Counted from the first letter of the stretch, positions 1-11,943 are shown. The stretch: DNA of 64,000 nucleotides from Lathyrus oleraceus (GCF_024323335.1 NC_066583.1:414544031-414608030); one strand, 5' to 3'. A program made the numbers and translations. The notes: generated by a model not told the origin, from the letters alone.

Positions 1-58
1 TCCCCACTACTTCCACTAAGGCGCCTCAGATTGGCCTTGTGGCGGGCACCATGGCCTT

Positions 59-74
59 GTGGCGGGCGCCACAA
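59..74. repeat. GC-rich perfect hairpin in Athila LTR
   Basis: TGTGGCGGGCGCCACA has 7-base arms and a 2-base loop. An imperfect sister lies at 39-54. It lies about 70 bases upstream of the TATA box. Its exact reverse complement occurs inside the element at 8719-8734. The 3' LTR counterpart (11849-11864) has one arm mutated. Confidence 0.85.
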
Positions 75-141
75 GAGGAAAAGTTTTCCCTCCTATTTTC
101 AAGTTGAAGGCATCCTTGTCATTTCCATCATTTTACTCTCC

Positions 142-150
142 TATAAATAG
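142..150 (+). promoter_or_regulatory. LTR TATA box
   Basis: TATAAATAG in a GC-poor context, conserved in the 3' LTR at 11935-11943. The expected transcript start (U3/R border) is about 30 bases downstream, near 175-185. Inference from motif and position in the LTR. Confidence 0.7.
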
Positions 151-440
151 AGACTCGAAATCACTTATTCAATCATCCAAACTTAGAGCAAAGGAAGATC
201 CAAACTTAGAGCAAACTTTGTTTCACTTAGGCATATATTCAATATTTTAAAGTGGTAATCGCTTCGAATTGGGGTGTTACCGCAACTGTGTAATCGAGTT
301 TTATGATCGAGTCTATAATCGAGTTTTGAGTACTTTGGAAGGATGTTAATCCTGCCCCCATTTTCATTTCCGCTTTGCATTTTATTCAACCCTCCGATTG
401 GAGCAGGTTTTTATTACTTTGCCTTTATCTTTTTTATTTT

Positions 441-745
441 CCCGCACTCGCTTTACTTTATTTATTTCCCGCACTCGCTTTACTTTATTTATTTCCCGCA
501 CTCGCTTTACTTTATTTAATTTCCCACACTCGCTTTAGTTTAGTTATTTCCCGCACTCGCTTTACTTTATTTAATTTCCCGCACTCGCTTTACTTTCATT
601 TATTTCTCGCACTCGCACTACTTTTATTTATTTTCCACACTCGCACTACTTTCATTTATTTTCCGCACTCGCATTACTTTTATTTACTTTCCACACTCGC
701 ACTACTTTTATTTATTTTCCGCACTCGCACTACTTTTATTTAAAT
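441..745 (+). repeat. 28-bp minisatellite in Athila 5' LTR, 11 copies
   Basis: Eleven head-to-tail copies of a unit of about 27-28 bases built around CCGCACTCGC followed by TTTACTTTATTTATTT. Later units change TTTACTTT to ACTACTTT. It is read through in one frame without stops only because the unit contains none. Confidence 0.9.
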
Positions 746-1533
746 TAATGCACTTTTATTTTACCATGTCTAACTAAATCTATAAGCTTAGAATGTAAGG
801 ATCGTAATTGAACCGATAATCCGTACAATTGTTCGTAGAAACACTTAAGGGCTATTTTAACTTTCAACTTAAGTTTTCCCGCACTTCAATTCTGTTGGGT
901 AAGATCGAAAGCCGTCCAACGTCTATCTAAACTTAATTGTTTTTAACTATTTCAAAAACAATGAAAGCTCTTTGTTTAGTTCATTAGGAGTTTTTAACTT
1001 AAGAAGAAAAGAGATTTTAAAACTATTTTCGGACACGTTTATAAGTTTCGAGTCTGGTTCGTGAGAACCTCTTTCGGTTAAGAAATCCAGGTTAAAATAC
1101 TTTTCAACTTAGTCAAGATACTATATTTCTTAGAAATAGGTTTACTACTCTAACGCAATGCGCGCCTTTTTATAAGTTATAATAAGAGGGTTTGATTAGG
1201 GAGTACAACTCGGTTCTGAATACGTGAAAGCGACAGTTCCTGTTAAATTAGTTCTGTTCAAAGTAGGAAACACTGCCCATAAGTAGTTCTATTAGCAAGT
1301 ACTTGGATTACTAATTGATTATGTGAATTACATTCGACCCTGTCTTTATTAATTAAACTTTATTCAATACTTTAATTTTCATTGCACACTCTAAAAACAC
1401 CTAGTTTGATTGCCTTTGATAAACACCATAACAATAGATAACGATAGATTGACACTTGGTCTCTATGGATTCGACAATCTTTTATATTACTCTGACGTGT
1501 TCGTATACTTGCGAAAAGCACGCATCAAGTTTT

Positions 1534-1550
1534 TGGCGCCGTTTCCGGGG
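1534..1550 (+). other. Primer-binding site, tRNA-Asp type
   Basis: TGGCGCCGTTTCCGGGG lies 6 bases after the LTR end. It complements the 3' end of plant tRNA-Asp except for one mismatch (T for G in GTTGCC). Athila elements commonly use this primer. Confidence 0.8.
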
Positions 1551-1723
1551 ACCAATTTCGTCAAATTTCATTTCCCTGTTGTTATATCGTTTAGACTTAG
1601 GCTATTTCCCGCCGGTCAATGCGAAGAACTCGCAGCACCGGAAGTTTAAGCTTAGTATATCCTCTCGCAGAACCTGAACGTTACGCTCGCGCACGTTTAT
1701 TCTTTCATAGAATTAAGAGAGCT

Positions 1724-2980
1724 ATGGCCGAAGATCAAAACCAAAGACCTCTTAAGGATTTCACTCAACCATCCAACGAAGAACCTATTTCTAGTATAGT
1801 AAACCCAACCATCCCAGCTAATAATTTTTAACTTAAACCCTCCCTGTTGCAACTAGTGCAACAGAGACAATTTGTAGGTCTCACTACTGAGAACCCAAAC
1901 CAACATATAAAATTATTTCTTCAATTAGCAGACACTTTTAAAACCAATGGAGCTTCTCCTGAGGTAATACGTTTAAGATTATTCCCTTTTTCCTTCAGAG
2001 ATAAAGCCCTATCATGGTTAGATTCCCTTCCACCCAATTCCATTACGACTTGGGATAACCTTAGAAGAGTATTCCTTGCTAGATACTTTCCCCCAAGTAA
2101 GACCGCCGTTCTTCGAAACCATATAACAAGATTTACCCAAAACCAAGGAGAATCGCTGTTCGAAGCTTGGGAGAGATATAAAGAGTTGTTACGAACATGC
2201 CCAAATCATGGTTTAGAAAATTGGTTAATCATTCAAACCTTCTATAATGGACTTCATTACAACACTAAGATGACCATCGACGCTTCCGCAGGCGGTGCTC
2301 TGATGAACAAACCTTATCCTGAAGCTAGTGCCCTCATCGAAGATATAGCTCAAAACCATCAGTCATGGGGAGTCGAACGAGCGACAGTTGAGAAGAAGGA
2401 AGCCCAAGGAGGAGTGCATGAACTAAGCTCTATAGACATTATGCAAGATAAAATGGACGCATTAGCCCTTAAGGTCGAGCATATGTGCATAAACCCGAAC
2501 ACTGCAGCCGCAGTTTCATCGGATTGTGAGATATGTGGAACCAAAGGACACCAATCTGCAGAATGCAGTCTATTAAACGAAACCCACTTTGAGCAAGTGA
2601 ACTACACCCAAGGGAACCCATATTCGAATACCTATAACCCTGGATGGAGGAATCACCCGAACTTCTCATATAGAAACAATAACCCTATCCAAAATAATGC
2701 ACCTCCGAGACATAGTTATCAAGCCCCAAGATCAAATCAACCTATGTAACATGTGCCACCAAAGCCGAGCCTTGAGAAAATTATGGAAAATTTTATCACC
2801 GCTCAAACCCAACAAAATAAAGAGTTCATGAACCAAAACATTCATGTTAATGAACTGATTACCCAGTTAGGAACCAAGGTTGACCAAATAGTTACTCGTA
2901 CCAAGATGCTTGAAACCTAGATCTCTCAGGTAGCTTTAAACCAAGCCCCTCAAACCACACCTGGAGGACAGTTCCCTGGA
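1724..2980 (+). pseudogene. gag: Athila gag (broken)
   Basis: Encodes the structural capsid/nucleocapsid protein that packages element RNA. The likely start is the ATG at 1724. The retrotransposon-gag core lies roughly at 1880-2260 and includes the motif ARYFPP. One CX2CX4HX4C zinc knuckle (CEICGTKGHQSAEC) lies at 2525-2566, with a proline/asparagine-rich tail behind it. The frame is continuous with the protease but has in-frame stops at 1829, 2747 and 2918. Gag and pol are thus one reading frame here, as in other Athila elements, with the stops arising by decay. Not functional as it stands. Confidence 0.88.
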
Positions 2981-4213
2981 TTGAGTGAACTCAAAACTAC
3001 TAAGGAATGTACCAAACCCACGGAAGAAGTAAAGGAACCAGAGGAATCTGAAAACCAGGAAGGTCGAGAAAAAGGAGAAGAACCTAAAGATAAAACTTAC
3101 GTACCACCCCCACCATATAAACCACCTATACCATATCCGCAAAGACTCAAACAAACCCAGATCAATAACCAGTATCAAAAATTTATTAAAGTTATAGAAA
3201 AACTTCACGTAGAAATCCCTTTCACAGAAGCCATCACCCAAATACCTTCTTATGCAAAGTTTCTCAAAGACATCCTTACCAACAAATGTAGACTAGACGC
3301 TCTGAAGCCTTTGGAATGTAATGCTATTTCCGAGAATAAATTAGCCAAAAAAGATAAAGATCCTGGAAATTTCTCCATTCCTTGTCTTTTGGGAAGTCAC
3401 GTCATTGAAAAAGCTTTTCTAGACTTAGGAGCTAGTGTGAGCTTAATGCCTTTAGCAGTTTGTGAGAGGTTAAACTTAGGAGAATTACAGCCCACTAAGA
3501 TGTCGCTTCAGTTAGCCGATAGATCTGTTAAGTATCCGATAGGCATCTTAGAAGATGTCCCTGCTAGGATAGGTCAGTTATTTATCCCTACTGATTTTAT
3601 TGTCATGGACATCAAAGAGGACAATGATATACCAATCCTTCTAGGTAGACCATTCTTATCAACTGTAGGAGCCATAATAGATGTCAAGAGAGGAAAGTTG
3701 ACCTTTGAGGTAGGTGAAAAGAAAATAGAATTTATACTTTCGAAATTTCTTATGGCACCTGTGATGGGAGACGTGTGTTATGCCTTAGATATCATTGATG
3801 AATGTGTTAGAGAATTAGAACAAGAAGAAATCATAAAAACAATTAAGTTACCATCAACTCTCATAATGGAAGATGATGACTTTAAGAAACCTTACATCGA
3901 TGATAACCTATACGAATGTTTATCCCTTACCCCATATCGTATGCCATGCCCTAAGAAACCAACCTTAGAACTTAAGGAACTGCCTAAGAACCTGAGATAT
4001 GAGTTCCTCGATGAAGAGATGAACCGTCCAGTCATAGTCAGTGCTACCTTGAGCCAAAAGGAAACAAACCAACTTTTAGACATTTTACGAAGATATCCCT
4101 CAGCCTTAGGATATAATATCTCTAACCTGAAAGGTATAAGCCCATCCGTATGCATGCATCGGATTTCGCTCGAAGAAGATTCAAAACCCTCCAGGGAACA
4201 CAGAGAAGAATAA
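2981..4213 (+). pseudogene. pol: Athila protease and pol N-terminal part
   Basis: Aspartic protease that matures the Gag-Pol polyprotein. A charged, proline-rich linker (about residues 1-60) precedes the protease core. The catalytic triad region reads DLGAS at 3422-3436, where the usual D-S/T-G has become D-L-G. The second family hallmark, ILLGRPF, lies near 3637-3657. This segment is open for 410 codons, then a frameshift near 4190 throws the start of RT into the next frame. It is in the same frame as the upstream gag. Confidence 0.87.
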
Positions 4214-5500
4214 ACCCTATAATGAGTGATGTTGTTAAAAAGGAAGTTCTTAAGTTACTTGAGGCAAGTATAATCTATCAGATCTTGGATAGTAAGTGGG
4301 TGAGCCCTGTGCATGTAGTACCTAAAAAGGGAGGCATTACAGTCGTGCAAAATGATAAAGGCGAACATGTAGCAAAATGATTAGAAGGAGGATGGAGGAT
4401 GTGTATAGATTATAGAAAATTAAATAAAGCAACCAGGAAGGATCATTTCCCTTTACCATTTATAGACTAGATGTTGGAGCGTCTAGCCAGACACTCTTAC
4501 TTCTGCTATCTAGATGGATACTATGGATTCTTCAAAATACTTATCCACCCCGAAGATCAAGAAAAAACTACCTTCACATGCCCTTATGGAACTTTTGCCT
4601 ACAGACGAATGCCATTCGGCCTCTGTAATGCCCCAACTAATTTTCAACGCTGCATGATGTCAATCTTCGCAGATTACCTAGATGGTATCATGGAAGTGTT
4701 TATGGATGATTTCTCGGTTTGCGGATTTGATTTCCACAATTGCCTTGCTAACCTTGAGAAAATCCTGGAGAGATGCGTGGAGGTGAACCTCGTGCTAAAC
4801 TGGGAAAAGTGTCATTTCATGGTGACCGAAGGAATTGTTTTAGGACATATAGTTTCCGAAAAAGGTATAGAGGTAGATAGAGCTAAAATAGAAGTTATAG
4901 AAAACCTAAAACCCCCTAAAAATATCAGAGAAGTCCGAAGCTTTCTTGGACACGCTGAATTCTCTTGGCGTTTTATTAACGACTTCTCCAAAATAACTAA
5001 ACCTTTAACTGGACTTTTAATGAAAGATGCTGAATTCATTTTCGATGAAAAATGTAATGACGCATTTAATCTTTTAAAGCAAGCGTTAGTATCAGCACCC
5101 ATTATGAAACCACCTGATTAGTCAGAACCTTTTGAGATAATGTGCGATGCTAGTGATTATGCAGTTGGAGCCGTTCTATGACAAAGGAAAGAAAAAATTA
5201 CATGCAATTTATTATGACAGTAGAACCCTAGATGCTGCCTAACTTAACTACGCAACAACTGAAAAAGAATTACTCGCTGTAGTTTTTGCTATAGACAAAT
5301 TTAGATCTTATCTAGTAGGAGCAAAAATTATAGTTTACACCGATTATACTGCCATTCGTTACCTATTAAGTAAAAAAGATGCCAAGCCCAGGTTACTCCG
5401 ATGGATTCTATTACTACAAGAGTTTGATTTAGATATAAGAGATAAAAAAGGCACTGAAAATGTAGTAGCCGATCACCTTTCTAGGCTAGAACATCTAAAA
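4150..5500 (+). pseudogene. pol: Athila reverse transcriptase-RNase H (broken)
   Basis: Copies element RNA into DNA and removes the RNA strand. After the frameshift near 4190 the RT runs in a new frame through WVSPVHVVPKKGG and MCIDYRKLNKATRKDHFPLP to the catalytic box FMDD at 4699-4710. FMDD is a variant of YVDD and keeps both metal-binding aspartates. Stops occur at 4378, 4468 and 5119. RNase H follows with EIMCDASDYAVGAVL (5130-5178), then a frame change near 5180. [13 protein letters not shown] (from 5250) and [10 protein letters not shown] (near 5340) are in the frame that stays open to 6934. Confidence 0.87.
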
Positions 5501-6934
5501 CCAGAACTAGTACCCATAAATGATGATTTCGCCTATGATAGACTGATAGCTAGACTAGAAACCATTGAAGATAATAACTTAGGCCCTGATGAGCACTCCC
5601 AAAATTCCTTAGCAATAAGTAACGTACCCTGGTACGCAGACTTCGTTAATTACCTAGCCGCTGATATAGTGCCCCCTGGTCTTGACTACCACCGCAAGAA
5701 GAAATTCTTCCATGATGTGAGAAATTTCTATTGGGACGAACCGCTCCTTTTCAAAAGGGGTAAAGATGGAATTTTTCGCCGTTGCGTTCCGGAAGAAGAG
5801 GTAAATAGTATTATCGAGCATTGTCATTCTACAGCCTCTGGTGGACATGCGAGCACCTCTAAGACATACGCCAAGATTCCTCAAGCTGGCCTATTCTGGC
5901 CTACCATGTGGCGTGATGTCTATGCTTGCATTGTCAATTGCGATAGATGCCAACGCACTGGAAACATTTCAAGGCGTGATGAAATGCCTCTAAAAAACAT
6001 TCAGGAAGTAGAACTCTTCGATGTATGGGGTATAGATTTCATGGGACCTTTCCCACCATCCTTAGGAAACAGGTATATCTTAGTAGCTGTAGACTATGTG
6101 TTTGAGTGGATTGAAGTTATAGCTGCACCCACAAACGACACTAGGGTAGTAATCAAAGTATTTAAAAACTACATATTCCCTAGATTTGGAACACCATGTT
6201 TAGTCATAAGCGATGGAGGATCACACTTCATATCAAGGATATTTGACAAACTTTTAAGAAAATATGGAGTTAGGCATAGAGTAGCAACACCATACCACCC
6301 ACAAACTAGTGGCCAAGTAGAAGTATCCAATAGGGAGATAAAACAAATCCTAGAGAAAATTGTTTCTATTTCTAGGAAAGACTGGTCTCAGAAGCTTCAA
6401 GAAGCATTATGGGCCTGTAGAACCGCCTTCAAAACCCCTATAGGAACTACTCTTTACCAACTAGTATATGGAAAATCCTGTCACTTACCGTTCGAATTAG
6501 AGCATAAGGCCTATTGGGCCATTAAAACTTTGAATTTAGACTACCTGGCCATAGGAGAAAAGCGTACCCTTGACATTCATAAACTAGAAGTACTTAGGCA
6601 ATCTGCCTACGAGAATGCTAAAATATACAAAGAGAGAACAAAAGCCTATCACGACAAAAGAATAGTAAAGAAAAACTTCAATATAGGCGATCCTGTTCTC
6701 CTTTTCAAATCTAGGTTACGACTCTTCCCTAGAAAGCTACGCTCAAGATGGACTGGCCCTTTCAAAGTATCCAAGACTCTGAGATCCGGAGCCGTAGAAA
6801 TCAAGAACGAAACCTGTAGTCCATTCATTGTAAATGGACAAAGACTGAAGCTCTACGAAGGAGGAGACATTCCAACATACTACTTAAGCCACACTCTGAT
6901 TGATCCACCGATTCCTACTACTACATGTGTATAA
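5501..6934 (+). pseudogene. pol: Athila integrase, reading frame open but upstream pol broken
   Basis: Inserts the DNA copy into the genome. The frame is open from about 5243 to the stop at 6932-6934. The HHCC zinc domain is visible ([10 protein letters not shown] near 5820-5850, CDRCQ near 5940). The catalytic D (GIDFMGP) is at 6035, the second D (SDGGSHF) at 6212 and E (GQVEVSN) at 6320, giving D-35-E spacing. A basic C-terminal part follows ([18 protein letters not shown]). No in-frame lesion is seen here, so this is the best preserved part of the Athila pol, but it has no intact upstream frame to be translated from. Confidence 0.88.
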
Positions 6935-7109
6935 ATTCTAATCGTCAAGCTAATGGCGTTAAACAAGCGCTGTGTGGGAGGCAACCCATGGTTTTTCATT
7001 TTACTTTTTCGCATTTATTTAATTTAATTTATTTTTATTTTTATTTTTCGTCGAGACTAAATATTTGAATGGTTTGTATTTTCAGGATCACTTTCCTAAC
7101 TTTTAGAGG

Positions 7110-8341
7110 ATGCAGGATTTCGACGATATGCACGTAGCCTATAGAGATGATGCTCAGAGAGAGCGTTACATCGCTCTTTATCAGCGCCCAATGCCGCCCA
7201 CACGTTATATTGATCAGCAGTGTATGGAGGCACTGGGTATCGAGCCAAGTATCTGATTCCTGAGCCACCAGCTTCACTGGGACGACTTTGCTGACGACTT
7301 GAGTAACACCTACAGGAACTTGACATTGGAATTCCTCAGTTCATTTGATTATGACCCATACTCTGGGCCGATGGGTATGCTGCTTTCAGGCTCTTTGGAG
7401 TTGAGTACTCTTTCAGCCAGAAAGAGTTCGGTGACCTATTGGGTTTCCAGACCACTCCTGATGTTATCCCGGAGACACCTATGGGATATTTTCTGGGTAA
7501 GGAGGTGGAGAAGTTTTGGAGTGATATATCAGGTGGTGGAAGCCAGGATCCATCTACGCAGCTGTCTCATGTTATACATAACCCTGCCTTTATATACTTC
7601 CAGATGATATTGGCACATTCCTTCCTAGGAAGACCGGATGCTGAGACATTACTGAGTGAAAAGGAGATCTTCCTACTATTTTATGCATCCCAGTCTCGCC
7701 CAGTAGCATGTGGGAACTTTCTGTTATGTGGCCTCAGCGGTGTCTGTAGATCGACCGAAGGAGTCATCCATGTGGGCGGGATCATTACACAGATTGCTGT
7801 CGCTTTAGGTTTATCTCGCAAGCTGTTACATCTCCGGACCTACTGTGGGTACACTACCATGGACATCGACTTCTGTTTGACCAGAGGGTTGATTAGGAGA
7901 GCCTCTTTCCACCCATGTCAATTCCGATTGCTAGTCGACAGCGAGACTATTACTTATTTCACACTGCCAGATCCTATGATGACAAGTGTGCATGACCCAG
8001 TGAATTGGAGTTATGCTCTGGAGGGCCAGGGAGAGACCATCGAGGAGCCGAGATCACCACCCATTGCTGAGTACATGCCTACACCACCTTCTCCCAGGAT
8101 CACTGTATTCTCTAACAATCTATCATTGCAGACCCCAGACATCCGCACCCAGATTGCAGAGTTTCGTAGAGAGATTGTAGAGCTTAGAAATGAGGTGACT
8201 GACCTCACCTTAAAGATGGGAGTATCTGATCTCACCCACGCTACCGAAGCCGATTGTTTATACCAGGAGATCGTAGAGCTCAGGCAGGAGGTAGCCATGC
8301 TCCGTGGATTCACTCAGGAAGACGACATCCCTACTATATGA
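7110..8341 (+). pseudogene. Athila 3' ORF A (plant-transposon-protein/env-position gene), frameshifted
   Basis: Occupies the env position of Athila elements; the function of such ORFs is not known. It starts at ATG 7110. An in-frame stop lies at 7255 and a frame change near 7400-7440, then it is open to 8339-8341. The body includes FRLFGVEY near 7385-7410, VIHNPAFIYF, GGIITQIAVALGL and NWSYALEG. The C-terminus (about 8140-8330) is a heptad-rich coiled coil with repeated EIVELR. The landmarks match ORF B (8981-10437) one by one, so the two are paralogues. It resembles the putative plant transposon protein family often found in 3' ORFs of Tat/Athila elements. No signal peptide or transmembrane segment is obvious, so an envelope role is not supported. 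Confidence 0.75.
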
Positions 8342-8980
8342 TCTCACCATTTCATCTTATTTTATCTCTTTTTTATATTTCTCGCATTTACATAACTCAT
8401 TTTATATCATCACATTTGGAATATTTTATCAACTATGTCTACACATTGATATTTCTATTTTATCATCTTATGTCTTATGTTTGTTTTATTTACATTTTTA
8501 CTTTAGTTGTTTATTTATTTATTAATCGAATGTTTAAATTTTACTTTATTTTTATTTTTATTTTTCCTTTTATAAATTTATGCAAGCCAATGATACTAGG
8601 AAATTTACAAGACAAACGCTATCCGGACCCCTCAAGCCAAAAGACAAAGAGAAGCCCAAGCCAAAAGACCAAAATCCGGCCCAGCCAGATTTTGCCTTGT
8701 GGCGCCCGCCATAGACCCTGTGGCGCCCGCCACAACGTCTGTAAAAGCTCGGGGCAGACTCCCTTTCTTCACCATTTTCACACCTTCCAACCTTCAAAAC
8801 CCATTTTTCCACCTTGCAAAAACGTCCTTGAACCCACAAAAAGCTCACACCTTTTTCATCCTCACACCATACAAATCATCTTCTCGATTTCCATTTTCAT
8901 TTTCATCTGTCGGATTTCATAAAAATCCAACCTTTTCACATTCCACTTCATCTTCTTCGTCACGTTTCAATAGCTACACA
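8342..8980 (+). other. Noncoding spacer between the two Athila 3' ORFs
   Basis: Very T-rich to about 8580, then a mixed segment with two GC-rich hairpins (8699-8734), then a C/T-rich tract leading to the ATG at 8981. Open frames across it are low-complexity and unconvincing. The C/T-rich stretch before an ATG would suit a 5' untranslated leader of ORF B, but no TATA box stands out. Confidence 0.55.
8699..8734. repeat. Pair of GC-rich hairpins inside Athila
   Basis: TGTGGCGCCCGCCATA (8699-8714) and TGTGGCGCCCGCCACA (8719-8734). The second is the exact reverse complement of the LTR hairpin at 59-74. CATAGACCCT between them also occurs in the 3' LTR near 11743-11752, so this patch is LTR-related. 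Confidence 0.8.
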
Positions 8981-10437
8981 ATGGAGTTTAATGGATTCAT
9001 TCTTTGAGGAGGGAAACCGGGAGATAGGCAAAGGAAGATTATCGAACGGTTGCAAAATCGGGAGATCCTCCCGACAAGGTATGTTGACGAAAATTGTCTC
9101 TACACTTTAGGTATCTATCATAGCATATTTCATTTATTAGATAATTTAGGTTTGCATAACTTCTTTTCAAACAAAGAACCTATCTATGAGCGATTGACAA
9201 TCGAATATTTGAGTTCTTTAATCTATATTGTCAATCCTAACACTGCTAGCATAGTTGGTACTGTCAGATTTAGAATGTTTGCTGTTGAATATGAATTCAG
9301 TACCGACGAACTAGCAGGCTTGTTAGGAATCTCTCATGGGGACGATGTTATTTGTGAGGCCCCTTTGGATTCGGATTGGTCAGTCGAGGTGTTCTCCTTC
9401 TGGCAGAGATTGTCAAACACTTCCATAAATTCTTTTGAAGGAGTTCTTGCCTCGACTATCCATAACCCGTCCATCAGAGTTTTTAGATATCTGTTGGCAT
9501 GTACTATTTTTGGCCGGGAGAATCCAGAAAAGGTTAATGCTAGAGAGCTTCTATTTTTGCAAGGAAGCCTCACAAATAGACGAATTAACTCGGTCCCGTT
9601 CATGCTCGCTCATATGACTTTAACTTTAAATAAATCGGGACCAATTTCTTTTGGAGGATTAATTACGTCTATTGCTCGGGCGCTTAACCCTAAGAATGAG
9701 ATAGCTACCCTAGACCCCTTACCTCCTTGCACAATTAACCTAAAATTTCTGAGAGACATGAAATTGTGTCGTTTGAGGAGAGAAGGAGGCTATGTGCTTA
9801 TGGTTCATGGTGTAACTATCCCATCTGTTGTTTTACCATGCACTAGACGTACTGATGTACGAGATGAAAGGAATTGGACCTACGGTTTAGATGCTCCACC
9901 TATTTGGGTCCTCTTCCTCCTAACATTCCTGATGAGGCGGGACATGACACTGATGATGAATATGATCGGAGAGAGAGATCTCTCGTACCTGATGTGTCCC
10001 CCCATCACACTTCACAACCACACACCCTACCATCTTCTTCTTCTGCAAGTACCGCTCTTGGCTTTTATATTACAGAGGAGATGGGGTGTGACCACATGGC
10101 TAGAGAGAAATGGCGTGACGACCTACTCTCTACCATCCGACAACAACTGGCGAATAACATGAGCTTCATGCAAGAATCGCAGCGGAGGACAGACAGGTCC
10201 TATGACACTATTTTATAGTCCCTGCAAACGATCACAGATACACAAGCCCGTCAGCAACACTACCACCGTCAGCATATTGCCCTCATAGAAAACACTCAGG
10301 GTTCCATTTTGGGTAACCTTCAAGAAGTGAGGACTGCTCAGGATGCCTTACGGACGAGGATGGATCAGAGAGATCGTCGTCGTACCCGATCCCGTCGTCC
10401 ACCTCAGGATGGCGAGGGCACCAGTGATCAGCAGTAG
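8981..10437 (+). pseudogene. Athila 3' ORF B, paralogue of ORF A, frameshifted
   Basis: Second gene in the env position. It starts at ATG 8981 with a stop at 9005, then is open from about 9030 to a frame change near 9895. It continues in the next frame to 10216 (TAG) and ends at 10435-10437. Landmarks in order: PTRYVDENC, LTIEYLSS, FRMFAVEYEFS, TIHNPSIRVFRYLL, GGLITSIARALN and NWTYGLDAP. The tail is glutamine-rich, helical and finally basic (RDRRRTRSRR). ORF A has the matching landmarks PTRYID, LTLEFLSS, FRLFGVEYSFS, VIHNPAFIYF, GGIITQIAVALG and NWSYALEG in the same order. Function unknown; same family caveats as ORF A. Confidence 0.75.
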
Positions 10438-11518
10438 GTTGTCACGTAACTCTTCCCTTATCTTATTTCGAAACAATGGGGACAATGTTCGATTTACGTG
10501 TGTGAGGAGACTCTATCGTCTTTTCTTTATCGCTTTTCTTTGCTGTTTTTTTTAGTTTGTTTATTTTTATTGCCTTTTAGTTGTTTATTTTGCTTTTAGT
10601 TTAAGTGTCTTAGATAATGCATGAGTCTGACGAGTCACCAAATATAATGTATCTTTAGTACAATCTAATCTCCCCATACCTTTAGCCCCACCAAATTTTT
10701 TTTGCAAAAGAAAACAGTGTTATTCTGAAAGTTTTCGGGTTTTAAAGACAAGTCTCGAGTAAGGATGCAGTGACTTGGGAGAACTTTGCGAAACATCAGT
10801 ATCTGTTTTAGCACCATAAGCTTCGTAAATATAGGAATCATTCCCGAAACCCCATATACCATGGCCTTAATCATCATTTCAATATAAGCCCTCAGTAGTT
10901 TATCTCAGCAGTCAACTCCGGCCTACGCATCCTCTACGTAGGGGACCAATGCAAATAAGTGAATGATCCAGCAAAACAAAAAAATAAAAGAAAGCAAAAA
11001 GGCAACTCCGGTATAGGTGACCCTCACAAAGTCATTTAAACCAAAGAATTGTAAAAATTTGCTACAAAAAGAAAAAGAAAAAGAAAAACTTACCCGCTGT
11101 TAGTTGGTTCAGAGGTATCTGGCACTGAACTCGGTAGGGCAAATTACGATCCGATCCCCCACAACTACAGTTGGGTCAAATAAAAGGGTTTACACAGATT
11201 TATGTGCCAGAAACCCCATGTTTAGGTCATAATCACTAACAGGTCACTCTACTATGAAGCATGTACGAATAACGGGCTTAATGTGATTGCTCCTGAATGA
11301 AAAGGACACAAAAAGAGATGAAGAGGCAGGCCTAGGTATTGTGGGATAATATGGGTTGGTTAATATAGGAATGAAGTTTATGTCCGTATTTGCGGATTAG
11401 TGTCATCTTGATACTCTCAGTTCACTCAGTTAGTACCTTTTTAACCTGAAGCACTTGTTTACACCAGTTTTTCTTTTATGAGCTTTTTAATGTTTTGCTT
11501 GAGGACAAGCAAAGGTTT
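10438..11518 (+). other. Athila 3' noncoding region
   Basis: About 1.1 kb with no credible coding frame. It contains T-rich runs, an AAAAAG microsatellite (about 11069-11093) and CTACGTAGGGG near 10934-10944. It ends in the conserved pre-PPT phrase CTTGAGGACAAGCAAAGG near 11500. Confidence 0.7.
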
Positions 11519-11533
11519 TAGTGTGGGAGAGTT
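11519..11533 (+). other. Athila polypurine tract
   Basis: TAGTGTGGGAGAGTT directly precedes the 3' LTR start TGATAACAC. It primes plus-strand DNA synthesis in the family. Confidence 0.75.
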
Positions 11534-11934
11534 TGATAACACTGAAATTCACCTTATTTTCGACTCCAATTTTGCATGCATTTTAGTAGTTTTATTATCA
11601 TTTTATTGTGTTATTACTATGTTTCTCTTTGTTTTCAGGTTTTTACTTTAATCGGAGCCCCGATCGAGAAAAGGAGTGAAAAAGAGCTAAAAACCCTAAA
11701 ATTCAGCATTTTGTACTTGTGGCTCCCACTGTGGCTGGCACCATAGACCCTACCATGACGTGTCCCAGCTCAACTTCCCTCAACTGCTACGTTCCCCACT
11801 ACTTCCACTAAGGCGCCTCAGATTGGCCTTGTGTCGGGCGCCATGGCCTTGTGGCGGGCGCTACAAGAGGAAAACTTTTCCCTCCCATTTTCAAGTGGAA
11901 GGGAATCCTTGTCATTTCCATCATTTTACTCTCC

Positions 11935-11943
11935 TATAAATAG
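11935..11943 (+). promoter_or_regulatory. TATA box of Athila 3' LTR
   Basis: TATAAATAG, identical to that at 142-150. In a 3' LTR it could drive read-out transcription into the flanking Ogre. Confidence 0.65.

Larger units (their letters stand above)
1..1527 (+). repeat. Athila 5' LTR (left-truncated by window)
   Basis: Window base 1 corresponds to 11793 in the 3' LTR. The homology stops at ...CATCA (1527 and 13337), after which the two flanks differ completely. It holds a TATA box, a minisatellite and GC-rich hairpins (59-74). No coding function is seen; the open frames across the minisatellite are repeat artefacts. Confidence 0.92.

Noticed and set aside
375..743. 122-codon open frame rich in Leu/Phe/Tyr resembling a membrane protein
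   Set aside because: It is a readout of the 28-bp LTR minisatellite; the 3' LTR copy reads differently and the unit simply lacks stops.
8254..8922. 222-codon open frame overlapping the end of Athila ORF A
   Set aside because: Mostly T-rich low-complexity sequence in another frame than ORF A; no landmark shared with any family.
7110..10437. Viral envelope glycoprotein genes in the Athila 3' region
   Set aside because: No signal peptide, no transmembrane helix and no furin-like site can be seen in either ORF; the position alone is not evidence.
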